Assembly: GCA_905182985.1 (NCBI GenBank)
Contig: CAJJDN010000131.1
Span: 18,658 to 82,657 of the forward strand
DNA length: 64,000 bases
Reading direction: 5' to 3'
Source of the DNA: Paramecium sonneborni
Lineage: Eukaryota > Ciliophora > Oligohymenophorea > Peniculida > Parameciidae
Shown: piece after piece, positions 37,044 through 49,249 of the stretch
Layout: each line of letters starts with the position of its first letter
How positions within the stretch are numbered: position 1 is the stretch's first letter
Made by a program: the position numbers and the translations under genes
Notes under the pieces: model-generated
The model's input: the letters and a program-made list of their open reading frames with translations, nothing else
The model's database searches: none
What the model was told of the DNA's origin: nothing

Positions 37044-38514
37044 ATGTCTGATATATCATCAATTATAAGTGGTGTGCAAAGTGAAGAAGAAGAGTAAGGA
37101 GTAAATTAGAAATATCTTAGTCAGAATAAAAAGGAAAGAATAAATGCATTTGCACAAGAGAAATGTAAAAAAGATAGTTTAATGTTATAGAGAATTGGGG
37201 AAAGAATAAAGCAAAATATTATAAGGAAGATGCTGAGTCAGGAGATTCAGATGCTGAATTAGAAGAAGAAATGGAAGCAAAAGCATTGTAATTATAAGCA
37301 GCAAAGAAGATTAAGGATGCTGATATATGGGATGTGTAAGTAGATGAAGTAGAGTAGGAAATAGAATAGAAAAAGAGTAAATAATCAAGTGAGTATAATT
37401 TGATTGGATTACAATGTTTAAGTGAGGAAATTGGTATAGAACCTGAAATAATAGAAAAGATGGATATAAAAGAATTAAATAGTGTAATATTAAAAGGTTG
37501 GCCTGAATTGAAAGGGATTTTAAAAGAAGTTATAAAGGTTGGAAAGGAGATGAAAATATTAAAGAGGAATTGTAAAAAGGAATAAGGAATAGAGATAAAA
37601 AAATATTAAACAATTAGAATTGAGTTAATGTAAAGTTATTTTGGTTTATTATGGTTTTATTTACATTTAAGAGCAAGAACAAGATTAAGTTAAAATCATC
37701 CAATTTTTAAAAAGATTAATGATATAAAAGAATTAATAGAGGAGAGTGAGAATTATGAGAAATATGCTTAATTAATATAGATGAATGTAGATTAGAAATA
37801 AAAGGTTGAGTCTGAAAAAAAGAAGGAGGTTAAGAGAAAAGAAGAAAATAAGAAATAAGAAGAAGGATAAGATACTTTAAGTTTAAAAAGAAAATTAAAG
37901 ACTATTTATAATAATAATAATAGAGAAGATGTAGATGAGAAAAAGATTTCAAAAATAAAGAAATTATTAGAAGATGTTGATAAAAGTCATTAGAAAAATT
38001 AAAATAAGGATATTATAGATACTGGAGAATCAAAAATATCAGTAAATTCAGAAGACATGTTAGATGCAATGAATGATGTAGATGATTAATTGAATGAAGG
38101 AGGAATTGATGAAATATATTAAGAAAATTTAAATAGGATTAAGGATAAAAAGAAATAAAAGAAAGATGAAAAGAAAGTAGAGAGATTGGAGAATTTCTAG
38201 AAATTAAATAAATTATAAAAATTACATTAGGTTGGTGAAGATGATCCTAGAAAAATTACTTATGTTATGTTGAAAGTATTTATTTTTTGTTTAATCTTAG
38301 AATATTTCATTGATGAGAAGAAGAAGAGGAAATAGAATTAAGAATTCAAGAGTTAAACATAAGTTGAAGTATGAAAAAGCACTCTACAAATTAAAGAGTT
38401 AGAATAAATATATTAAGAAGTAATTCTGACAATTTATGTAGTCCTGTTATTTCTAATTATGTTGGAGAAGGAGCTATTAAATCTGGAATTGTTAAAGGTG
38501 TAAAATTGTAGTGA
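37044..38514 (+). CDS. Sas10/Utp3 family U3 snoRNP (small-subunit processome) protein
   Basis: A 465-residue protein with introns 37165-37190 (26 nt), 38276-38300 (25 nt) and 38420-38441 (22 nt). After the first splice the family signature WGKNKAKYY appears in an acidic context. The Sas10/C1D helical domain follows at about residues 100-235 (IELMQSYFGLLWFYLHLRA…HPIFKKI). Long Lys/Glu stretches then lead to the C-terminal block RIKNSRVKHKLKYEKALYK … YVGEGAIKSGIVKGVKL, which matches the conserved Sas10 C terminus (NPR.KHR.KY.KA…G.E.TGI..G..KS..L). Family members act in 18S rRNA processing in the nucleolus. Transcription is convergent with the SR protein gene, stops 92 bp apart. Confidence 0.92.
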
Positions 38515-38606
38515 TCAATTTTTGTACATAGAAGAGTAACTAACTATTACAATTATATAATGCTAAAATGTTTTGATGAATAAAATGTGTTTTTTCCCAT
38601 TCTTAT

Positions 38607-39257
38607 TCAAGACTTTGAGTCTGAGTTTCCTCGTTTTGATGATTAGGATTCAGATGGTGATCTTTTTCTGCTAATGCTTCTCCTTTTTGGCTTCTCTTAT
38701 CTCTTTGGACTTCGACTATGTCTGTGTTTGTTTCTGTAATATCTGTTTCTTCTTCTTGATCTAGATGAAGAATATGAAGAATATGAACGAGAATCAGATC
38801 TCCTTCGATGACGTCTAGAATAAAATATAACTAATTACCTAGATCTAGAATTTGAATATCTTCTACTTCTACGAGGTGATCTGCCATTAGGACAATCTCT
38901 AGCCCTTTTAAGTATAAATAAACATTTATACCAATGCCCTCCTTTATTGCATTTGAAACACAAATCACCATCTGAAGGTCCAGTTTTTCTACTTTTGCGA
39001 TTATCTACAATATCCACTTTGAGTTTCTGACCATTGTATGTCATTCCATTGGTCTCTTTAAGTGCCTCTTGAGCTTCAGTCTCGCTATTGAAAGTCTGAT
39101 AAGATGGATAGAGTACAACGAAAGAATATGAGCCTTTATAAGCAACATCTTTGACTGAGCCAAATTTTCTAAAGATTTCTCTAACATCTCTTTCATCAGT
39201 CACTTTGCTGCGACTGTATCCAGCGACAAAGAGTTAGTTAGGGACAATCTCACCCAT
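38607..39257 (-). CDS. SR splicing factor: RRM + CCHC zinc knuckle + RS domain
   Basis: A 192-residue protein with introns 39096-39116 (21 nt), 38905-38931 (27 nt) and 38815-38838 (24 nt). All three have lengths divisible by three, so the unspliced frame is open. They are inferred because removal restores RNP1 (GSYSFVTFNSETEAQEAL) and the zinc knuckle (CFKCNKGGHWARDCPN). The RRM begins LFVAGYS (RNP2) at about residue 8. The RS domain has many RS/SR dipeptides (RRSRRYSNSRSR, SSSRSRRRNRY). This architecture equals SRSF7 or plant RSZ proteins, which act in splice-site choice and mRNA export. Codon use is less AT-rich than its neighbours, as in highly expressed ciliate genes. Confidence 0.93.
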
Positions 39258-39327
39258 TAATTAAATTTGTGAATATGAATATAGAGGGGTGTGGATGTAA
39301 AGAATACAAAATACTTAATAAATAATA

Positions 39328-42300
39328 ATGAGTGTTTCACGATTACAATACCAGAAACCTTAATTAACTCGTCAAGTCTCAGCTTCTTCAAGAATGACTC
39401 CTAAAGATATCAATCCTGATAACACGATTATGTCATTCCTCAAATCAATGGATACAAAACATGCTGCCATGTTAAATCGATCTATACGTTAAGGAGAGAA
39501 ATTTAATCTAAGAAATCAGCAAACTTAATCTAATAACTAATTACTTAATTCCAGAACCCAAATATCGACTGTAGAGAGATAAATATTAAATAACCTCGAA
39601 TTAAGGTATATTAGTAACAAGAACTTTCTAGAATTTAAAAGTTACCTCAAAAAGAATAAGAGTATGTGAAACTAATATTGGGGTAGATCGAAAATGGAGA
39701 GTAAAAACATGAAGAACTAATCTAATTTTTTAAAAATAACAAAACTAAAAGAATACAATTAAGAATTTTGTCTAATTATGGTAATAATACCTAAGTAGGA
39801 TTAACAGGTATTGAATTACTAAGTTAATAAACAAATTTAATTAAAATCACGTCTATTATTTCAGATGATGATTCTAATAACACTATTACAAATCTCATTA
39901 ATGGACATAATTTAATTATTAACTAAGAATATATGTGGATAACTAATTATAAATAATTCCCTATAACAATTACACTTTTCTATGTAGAAGATACTGATTT
40001 ACTTACTCATGTCAAAATATGGAATTTTAACAAAAATAGAAAAGAATTGGATAAATGTGTATAAAATATAGAAATAATTCAAAATGAATAATAGGTATGG
40101 TAAGGTTAATTAAAAAGGGGAGTAGGCAATACTTATACTGAATATGCAGACGTTTTGGAATTAAAATTTAATAATACAAATAAAGAAATTTCTCAACCCT
40201 TTTATTAATCAATGTAATCAATAGTCACTAAATAGTCAGATGATAATATGTAAATTTATTTGTAAATATGAAATAGTATAAATCAATCAAAAGCATCAAA
40301 TTAATTTAAACATCCAAAACCAAAGATGATGAAGAATCCTTTTGATGATGATAAAAGAATCAAATAGCCTGAACCTTAATCTGCTAAATAATAGATTAGT
40401 TAGAAAAGATTATTTAAAAATCCTATGAATTTATTCCCACAAAAATAATTAACTGAGGAAGACTCAACGAATACGAATATAAAAAAAGGAGTTGCCCAAA
40501 TAGCAGCTGGATTTATGAAATAAAGAAAAAAAGGAATAACAATTCCTGATTGTCCAATAGGAAATTTGCTAATATTTAAGTTATTGAAAAATTGGGGAGA
40601 TATGTTTCATATAGGATTAACAGGAATAGAAATATTTGATTATTTAGGGAATAAAGTAAAAATAACAGAAGTGAATGGTTTTTTTAAGAATGCTAATGTT
40701 CTGTTTGATGATAATTATCTTACATAAGATGAGAAATGTATGTGTTTAGAAAGGATTGAGAAGAATATGGAGATTAAATTGAAATTTAAGGAAACTAAGA
40801 TAGCTATGATTAGAATATGGAATTACAATAAAGGAAGAACATATAGGAATAAAGGAGTAAGAAAGATGGAAATATTAATTGGAATGGATTCATCTGATTC
40901 TGTAGACGCTATATTCAATGATGAAATTAAATAAGCAAATGCTACATGTAATAGTGATAATGCAGAGTATATAATGTTTACAAACAATTAATAAATTCTT
41001 GATAAGATATCATAATCAGATTGGTTAAACACTTTGCATGAGACATAGATTCAATAATAAAAATAGATATTAGAAAATACAATAAAATTAAGTAGACCTG
41101 ATACTGCCACTTTTCTGAAATAGAAATAGAATAATGCTATTTTAACAAAATAAGGATCTGATAAATATATATTGAAGAAGCCATTTGTATCTATTGTCAA
41201 TACATTACCTACTGTTACAATGAAAACACTAACTATATATATTTTGAAAAATTGGGGGGATAAATATGTTGGATTAGATAAAATAGAGATTCACGATAAA
41301 TATGGATAATCATTGAAAATAAAAAAATATAAAGTTATAACATATTAATCCGAAACAATTATGAACAGTGATGAGAGATGGCAATTTCATAATGGATAAA
41401 TAAAGATTTAATTTTCATTTCCATAAGCAATATAAATAAGTAGAATTTTGATATGGAATTTCAATAAAGAGGATGAATTAGAGAAAGGAGTATAATTAAT
41501 AAATATTGAAGGAGATGATTAGATATTGAATACAATATAAGGAATCTTTTTAAGAAAGGGACATGGATTAAGTGATGCTAATGAACCATAGGTTATAGAT
41601 CTTCCATATTAATAAAATATAAAAACAATATTAGCTAATTATTAATTTGAAAAGAGTATTTATTGGGATTATGAGACTGCATAATTACCTTAAGGCACTA
41701 AGATTACAATAAAATTAATATCAACTTGGGGTGATTTACATTACATTGGATTAAATGGAATTGAATTATTTGATCCTAATGGAGATTTAATTATACCTAA
41801 ATTATATGCAAAACCATATTCAATTAAAGAATTACCAGAAATGGAAATGGATGTAAGAACACCAGATAAATTACTTAATAACTGTAATGTTACTTTAGAT
41901 GCTAAATAAATATGGTTATCTCCATTTGTTAATTCATATACTAATAGATTACAAACTAATATTAATTCTAGTGTTTTTGATAATGTTAACTATTAAGTTA
42001 ATAAATTGATTTTATTATTTGATACTCCTCAATAAGTGTCTGCTATATCCTTTTATAATTATAGTAAAACACCTGTTAGAGGAGTTAAAGAATGTGAAAT
42101 TTCAATGGATGATTATATAATCTATTAAGTAAGCTTTATTTTCATATTCAGGGATATCTGAATTTGTCTACTCTAACCCAAACTCCTAGAGGTATAACAG
42201 GAAATAATAAAACAACTGTTTTATTTACTAGAGATGAACGATTGATTGAATAGATTGGCTCTGTATAAATTAGAGAAAGTATAATAGGATCTGAAACAAT

Positions 42301-42445
42301 CTTAATTAATGAATATTAAGTATTTATCTTAAATTATATTTATTAGCGAGAGACAATTAATAGTATTAGGAATAAGTAAGTGAGAAACTAACAATAGAAA
42401 CTATATAAAGAATTAGACAGACCAACAACAACTTAAGTTTACTGA
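39328..42445 (+). CDS. KATNIP: KATNIP (KIAA0556) homologue, katanin-interacting ciliary protein
   Basis: A 1,004-residue protein with introns 39606-39631, 40250-40276, 42129-42151 and 42320-42346. The N-terminal 100 residues are basic and disordered. The unit found in KATNIP then occurs four times: QVGLTGIELL (near 39795), KNWGDMFHIGLTGIEIFD (near 40590), KNWGDKYVGLDKIEIHD (near 41250) and STWGDLHYIGLNGIELFD (near 41725). Each is followed by a strand with IWN (VKIWNFNKNRKE, IRIWNYNKGR, ILIWNFNKED). A conserved C-terminal region carries ILLFDTPQQ and the RGVKECE pattern. KATNIP binds microtubules and katanin at the ciliary base and is altered in Joubert syndrome in humans. The repeat is the clearest evidence. 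Confidence 0.92.
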
Positions 42446-43150
42446 TTTTTGTTAATATTTTATCTAGTATAAATTTATCAATATTACCTTTCTATTCTGA
42501 TTATTATGAAGTATTCAAATTTAAGTTTATTTATTATATAAATAAGTGCTTATTTGTGAATCTAAAATTTATTGACTAATTTATACTCCTTTGAACTTAC
42601 TCTAACCATAGACAATCCAATTGATATATAACATATCTTCCTCATCTGAAGTTATATAAACTAATGTAATACTTCAATTTCCTATAAACTTATCAAAAAC
42701 TGAATCTACTTCATAAGTCAATTCAGGAATTTTCGATTTTTATTTTAATTTCCCAAGGCTAAAACTTATGTAAAAATAAATACAGATAATTTGAGTATAA
42801 TTTATTTTTTTCTAATAAATAAATAAATTTATTAAAACAATTAATTATCGAGTATCTTCTTTAAATTAACAATCATCTTTTTATAACCTCAAATAAACTT
42901 AATCACTGAATAGGAATAATGTTTAATATAATGCTTTTAAGTTTTTTCAATTTTTCAATTAAGTATTAAATTAGAACTACCTTCTTATAAAAGAATTTAT
43001 AAACATAATTTGAACAGAATTATATTTTTGAATAGAATAGAAATCATGGTATAATTTTTAGAAATAATAAAGTTTATTCAAATATTTTATTTTACTTTTT
43101 AAATAAATGTATCATTTATTTATTAATTAAATAGAAATAGAAATAAAATA
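42446..43150. other. Convergent intergenic region with a short coding-like relic
   Basis: On the minus strand about 42590-42770 reads ELTYEVDSVFDKFIGN-stop-SITLVYITSDEEDMLYINWIVYG, with TGA at 42674-42676 in place of a probable Trp codon. It looks like the end of a decayed gene of unknown family. The rest (42780-43150) is AT-rich with no feature. Confidence 0.35.
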
Positions 43151-44580
43151 TCATAATTAAATTTGTTTAGTTTCTAATCCTAGTTTATTCATAATATCTG
43201 CATTTTAAATAAAAATAGATTTTTATTTTTCAATAGCCCCAGTAAAATCGGATCTTAAGAGACTAAATTGATTTGTAATTTCTTCATTAATATTGCCAAC
43301 ATCTTGTTTGTTTCTATATAACCTTCTAATTATTTTAAATTCATTTAAATGATATTTTAGATTGAGAATCAATTATTTAAATTGAAATTTGGTCATATTA
43401 CTTTTCCTATAAAAGAGATAAAATGAATATCTACTTGAGTTCAGCAACAATTTTTAATGAGTACATAATTACCATAGAAGCTGAATTGATCATTTATTCT
43501 CTAAATTAAATTCTTTCTAAAACAGTAATTGCATGAGACTCTAAAGTTGAAGTTTCTAATGAAGTAATCAAAGTAACAACCATGACTGAGATAACAAAGA
43601 TTCCAAGTACACAAACAATAAAAATAACAAATCTTCCTAAATCCGTTCTAGTATAAAAGTCTCCATATCCAACTGTAGTAATAGATATAATAATATTCCA
43701 TACTGCATTATCATATTTACCTAGATTATTATTATTTGGATCATTTCTAGTCAACGGATTCTCACTAATTCTTACCGCTTAAGCAAAAATTAATATTAAA
43801 GATGTGAGTGCTATAAATTAAGCTGAATATGGAGTAGTTCGCATTAAAGATTTGGCAACAAACATATAATTGCCATCACATGCATATAAATTACATACTC
43901 TTTAAGTTCTATTACCATACCAAAATGTCTAAGTTAAAAGACTTCTAAATAGAAATAATGTTCTTGATAACATAAACAATTCTAGAATTTCATTAACATG
44001 ATAATATGCAGTAGCATCTTATAAATAATTGTAAAAGTAGACTCTTATTCCTCTTAAAAATGGATATGGAATTATAAGATATATTGCTAATTCTGTTAAC
44101 ATAGGATACCATAAATTAGTTTACCACAATTTATCATTGCTGTATATTTATTTCCTTGATTTTAACCAATTCATTTATTATTCATATCGAAATACCGTAA
44201 TAATCAATAATAATATTGTAAAGATTAGAATCATCCATAATAACCAAATTGATATCCAACTCTCCTCTTGAAATTCAAGATCATATTATAATATACTTAA
44301 TCCTAGTCCTAAAGAATTCAATATAAAACTTATTTATTCAATTATCAAGAACTTTCTATATTATAATTTTGTTATCTTCCCTATGTATCATTATTTTTAT
44401 TTATTTACCATCTTCTAAACCTCCCAATTATTATGAATAATTTTTAAACATTTAACTCAAAGTAGCTATTCCTATTTCTGGTCTCTCAACTAACCTTTCC
44501 ATTTCTAATTATCTCTTATTACTCTACTTTTTATAATTAATTTTTACTTTGCTACCTTAAGAGTTCATTCTTCCCTTCAT
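43151..44580 (-). CDS. SK-type (small-conductance, Ca2+-activated-like) potassium channel
   Basis: A 457-residue protein with introns 44381-44408 (28 nt) and 43407-43434 (28 nt). Six hydrophobic segments are seen: S1 (FILNSLGLGLSIL), S2 (WLLWMILIFTILLLIITVF), S3 (ELAIYLIIPYPFL), S4 (FMLSRTLFLFRSLL, few charges as in SK), S5 (FIALTSLILIFAQAV) and S6 (FVIFIVCVLGIFVISVMVVTL). The pore helix WNIIISITTVGYGDFY carries the selectivity filter. S6 runs on into SLETSTLESHAITVLERI, as in ciliate SK channels. The C-terminal helices (KYHLNEFKIIRRLYR and a coiled coil) occupy the place of the calmodulin-binding domain. The family sets membrane potential and swimming reversal in Paramecium. The second intron must be removed to reach the coiled coil. 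Confidence 0.93.
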
Positions 44581-44636
44581 TTTATTAAAATTTAATATTT
44601 TTCATTATCTCTAATTCTCAATACAACAACTTTACA

Positions 44637-44924
44637 ATGTCATAGAAAGTGCATGCAATCGACTCCCTTAGAACAAGATCTCTTATACCTCCTGATTATG
44701 ATTAATTTGAAGAAGCTCCACATAATTAAGAAAATCTTGTTATCTCAAGTCAAAAAAGTTAGAACCTTAAAAGTATACTTAAAAAATAAGGTAAAAACAG
44801 TGTTTCCAAGTTAAAGCGTCTTCGCATTTCAACTAACTTTAATCAAGTATTTATTGTAGAAAATTGGAAATAATATAATTCTAATTATGAAGAACCAGCA
44901 GAATCTTGCTGTCAAACATTTTGA
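44637..44924 (+). CDS. Small basic protein, unknown
   Basis: 95 codons, no intron, ATG 44637 and TGA 44922-44924. The first half has an acidic patch (DYDQFEEAPHNQEN). The second half is basic (KSILKKQGKNSVSKLKRLRIS) followed by FNQVFIVENWKQYN and a CC pair near the end. The KRLRIS…QVF..E pattern loosely recalls short phosphatase-1 regulators, but the RVxF docking site is not clearly present, so no function is assigned. It is divergent from the K+ channel gene, 56 bp between starts. Confidence 0.6.
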
Positions 44925-45010
44925 TTCTGAATACAGATACATGAATATATATAAAAATTAATTTAAATTTTCAAATATCCATTTCAATTATTTGTATTTC
45001 ATTATTATTT

Positions 45011-46125
45011 TCATACTAAATCATATATATTTGAATCTTCTAACTCTTTTATTGCATCGTTCTTGCAATAAGATTTAAAATTTACTACTTACTCCAATTA
45101 CTATATGAAATCATCATCAAAATCAAAATCTTTATTCTATCTTTTATATAAATAAAGTACCTTTTATATTAATTGATTAACAATCTCTTAAGTATCTGAA
45201 ACATTTTAAGCCAATATTTTATAATTATAAGCTAAATTTTCATGAATTTTTATGACTTCAATAAACTTAGCTTTTTTTTATGTATCATTGTGTTTATCCT
45301 CTTAAGTTTTTTGTGAATTATAAGGCATAATCATCTTATAAGCCAATTATTAAGCAGTTTAACGTTTTTGTTATTATTCAACAAAAGACTCTTCCTTTTA
45401 GATGGATTGTTAATTTATTTTTTAGCCTTATTCTAATTATTATTTCTCATAAACTTCATAACAAAAAATCAATAATTCTATTGGTTATATACTAATCTTA
45501 AGTAAATGCAATATAATCATACGTATTTTTGAAAACTTTATCTGTGTTATTGTTATTCAATTCATCTCTTATTCTATTGCCTATAATAGGTATGGCTGCA
45601 TTATCAAGAAACTTAGATACAACAGTTACCCAATCATCAAATTTAATGGGTTTAATGTAGGATTCTCTAGGATTAACATAATTTGCATAAATGTATTTTC
45701 GAACTTTTAGATAGAATTTAAACATTGCAGGTGTTTTATCAATTAACTTATTTGGATCTAATAATTATGTAAAATATGCCAATTCTGGTTCATTAATTTG
45801 ATCTTTAAATGAATTAATAAAACCTGTCATAAATGGTTTTGATTTCTTTTTTGATCTATCCTATGAAATTGTAAAATAAACACATTACACAATAATTAAT
45901 TAATGCAATAATGAAGCTATCCTAATTGTAACCTTTCACTTAAGCCATAAGTTCAATAGTATTAAGAACATACTCAATTAAATTTTGTGGTTTGATTTGA
46001 ATTTATTTCTAAATGATATTAACTATATGTACATTGTTATGATCATATAATTGAAGAGCTTCAATGGAATCTTCCCATATTTAAATAGTTGTAAAGTTAT
46101 ACTCAATGTTAAAACCCTTTTTCAT
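45011..46125 (-). CDS. Helical protein with Gln-rich coiled-coil C terminus, unknown
   Basis: A 351-residue protein with introns 45861-45888 (28 nt) and 45492-45522 (31 nt, the longest here); both are needed to keep one frame. The N-terminal two thirds are an all-helical, non-repetitive domain (IEYVLNTIELMAQVKGYN, FIIALINYC, PAMFKFYLKVRKYIYANYV, WVTVVSKFLDNAAIPIIG). The C-terminal third is Gln/Lys-rich and probably coiled. It has the feel of a VHS/ENTH-like or huntingtin-interactor helical stack, but no diagnostic motif was found. Divergent from the myotubularin gene with only 20 bp between start codons. Confidence 0.8.
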
Positions 46126-46145
46126 AAAAATAAATAATTAATTAA

Positions 46146-48534
46146 ATGAACAATCCACTTGGACGCTCAACATCTAAACCTGATTAACAAGCTTAGAATA
46201 ATAATTAAAAAAATAATAGAGCAAAAGAGTTTGAAAAACAACTCTAAGAGGAGGAAAGAAGTAAAATGAATTGAATAATATTAATAGTGTTAGCTTAATC
46301 AGCAGGAATAATTAATAATAGTTAATAGACAAATAATCAACAATAATAATCTGCCTATTAGTAATAACAACAGCTTAATCAATAACCATAATCAGTGTTT
46401 GGATCAATAGGTTAGATGTTAGATGCCCCAAGAGTAATTTGATATTACAATATTAGAAATTGTTCTTTAGAAATAATTTACCCTAACAATAACCAACTTA
46501 ATAAGGTTAAAGATAAACAACAGATTAGGTTGAATCAGACTTTATATAAATCAATACTGTGTAAATATATTAAACTCGTGACATTAAGAGTATAGGATTG
46601 GAAATTGTATAGCCTGGAGAAATAGCTTTACAGGAAATACGAGGATAATGTTTTATTCCCACTTAATCATTCTAAGGAACTATTATAGCCACTAATTATT
46701 AAGTATTTATTTCATTAAATTAATAGATTCTATTTTTACCTGATAAATTTCCAAAAGATTTTAGAAAAGATTACTTTCACATCCCTTATACACTTCTTAT
46801 TAAAGTTGAAAAAACTATGGATAGGAAATAAAATGATGCAAATTTTATTGAAATTTCATGTAAAGATGGAAGAGGATTCAAATATAAGTTTTTAAAAGAA
46901 TAAAATGATGATTGTAATAGTATATTTAATGTAATTAATAAAAATGCATTTACATTGAATAAATCTACCTTATTTGCATTTACATTTTATAAAGAATAGT
47001 CGTAATTAGAAAATGATTTTTAAGGATGGAAAATATATAATATAGAAAAGGATTTTGAGAGAATGGGAATCAATATATTATAAGAAAATTCTCAAATATA
47101 GAATGGATTATTTAAATATGTAAATAATGAGAATGGAATTATTTGTTCTACATATTATAATAGATTAATAGTACCAGCCAAAGCAGATTTAGATTGTATA
47201 CAAAAGACTGCAAAATTTAGATCTAAAGAAAGAATACCAATTTTATCATATGCATTTTAAGTAAATGGAAAAGTGATATCAATGTGGAGAAGTTCACAAT
47301 GTAGAACAGGAATAGGATAAAATAGATCTACAGAAGATGAATGTTATTTAAAATACATGTCATATTAGACAGTAGATGAATAAGAAAGTCAATATGAAGA
47401 TAAAGAAATTCGTTTAAGAATTTATGATGCTAGACCACATATTAATGCTTTTGGATAATAAGTAGCTGGAAAAGGTTATGAGAATATTATGTTTTATAGA
47501 AAGTGCAGCATAGACTTTTTAGATATTCACAATATTCATAAAGTTAGAGATTCTTAAACAAAATTGTTAAAAGCAGCATTTAGGTATTATTTATAGATCT
47601 ATTTATTAGTGAAAACACTCAATTCCTAACATAATTAGAATAATCTTTTTGGTATGATCATATTGTTGCAATCATTAGAGGATCAGCACGAATAGCTATA
47701 ACAATGACTAAAGAGAAAATCAATGTATTAGTTCATTGTAGTGATGGCTGGGATAGAACAGCATAGTTAACTGCTCTAGTCTCTATTATGATTGATGGAT
47801 ATTATAGAACAATTGAAGGATTCATGGTTTTAGTTTAAAAGGAATGGATCAATACTGGACATCAATTCTGTCAAAGATCTGCTATTGGCAATAAATAAAA
47901 TAATGATGATTCAAGATCACCTATCTTTTTATAATTCTTAGATTGTGTTTATCAAATGTAACAATTATATCCATTATCATTTGAATTCAATTAAAAGTTA
48001 TTATTTGATTTAGCTTATCATCATTTAACATCTTTATTTGGAACATTCTTATGCGACTCCTTTTTGGTATCACTTTTTATTTACATTAGGAAATTCAAAA
48101 ACAAAGAATTATGGAATAAACTGTATCCATCTGGTCATGGATTATAAAACAAAAAGATAAATATCTTAATGCTTTCTATAAAAATCCATAATCTATTGAT
48201 TAAGATGTTATCATTCCAGAATAATTTAGTGGTAAATCCATCACATTTTGGAAAGAATATTTCCTCTATTACTCATTAGAATCAAATGATACTTATTAAA
48301 TACATCCTCAATGTTAATCTACTTAGTATTATGCAATTTTTTCATTTTAGTGATAATATTTAACAGATGTATAAGACTTTGTCCAAAGAAAATCATGTTT
48401 TAAGATAAGCATAAAAAGATTAAGAAAAGTTGGCCATTCTTCATCAATAAAAATTTAATTAATTAATGCAAATTATCTAAGAAACCTAGAATGAAGAAAT
48501 TATAGAAAAACTTTAGACAATTTAACTTATTTGA
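46146..48534 (+). CDS. Myotubularin-family phosphoinositide 3-phosphatase
   Basis: A 754-residue protein with five introns: 46261-46287, 46434-46456, 47584-47609, 48067-48089 and 48326-48350. About 100 Gln/Asn-rich residues lead to a PH-GRAM domain (LEIVQPGEIALQE…IPYTLLIKVEK). The catalytic domain has RIPILSYAF, SMWRSSQCRTGIG, IRGSARIAITM and the active-site loop VHCSDGWDRTAQ, a CX5R motif with both Asp residues of active myotubularins. EGFMVLVQKEWINTGHQF and SPIFLQFLDCVYQM follow. So it should dephosphorylate PI3P and PI(3,5)P2 on endosomes. A coiled coil (about residues 695-754) fits the usual dimerisation segment. No FYVE domain is present. Confidence 0.95.
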
Positions 48535-48593
48535 GAAATGATTTTTTCATGTTTATATAATAATCATATATTTACATTATCAACATGATTCTT

Positions 48594-49217
48594 TCAAAAA
48601 AATAATAAAGAGCGTTCAGTTTTTTATTGTTCTATATATTCCCTATATTTAAATGACAATGCTCTCCTTTTTTAAACTTTTGATAAATTTGGAACTTTAT
48701 ACTATAAAATATTATTTAAAATTTCAATCTTTGAATTTCTTTACGAAGTTAATTCACTTTAATCACATCTTAAACTTAATTACTCTGGTAATTTGAGTTT
48801 AGTATTACGATTACTATTACTATTACTATGATGATGGTTCTATGATTAATAACGAACTTTGTCATCTAAATCATTTAAATATAGTGTAGCTTTGATTGGC
48901 CATTCTTTATCTGTATGTTACTCTAGCTTTATTTACTTTGGTAATTAAACATAATAAGTTTTTTAATGAAGAGTATTTAAATTAATAGTATCTGTAGGAG
49001 AAAGATTATTCATTCTTTTTAGGACATTCAATTTGCTTTGTATAGCTTAATTGAATCGATCTGGTGTTGATAATTAATTTCTATCTTGTTGTTTACTTGA
49101 AACCAATTATATTTTTGGTAATGGTTACAATTTATCAGGGGATGCAATATAAATATAATTTTTGTTTTTTGATTTATTTTTTTTTTAATTTTCATTTTAA
49201 GTTAGTTATTTATTATT

Positions 49218-49249
<32 letters not shown>

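Noticed and set aside
44637..44924. Assignment of the 95-aa protein as a phosphatase-1 inhibitor
   Set aside because: Only a loose resemblance; the docking motif is not convincing.
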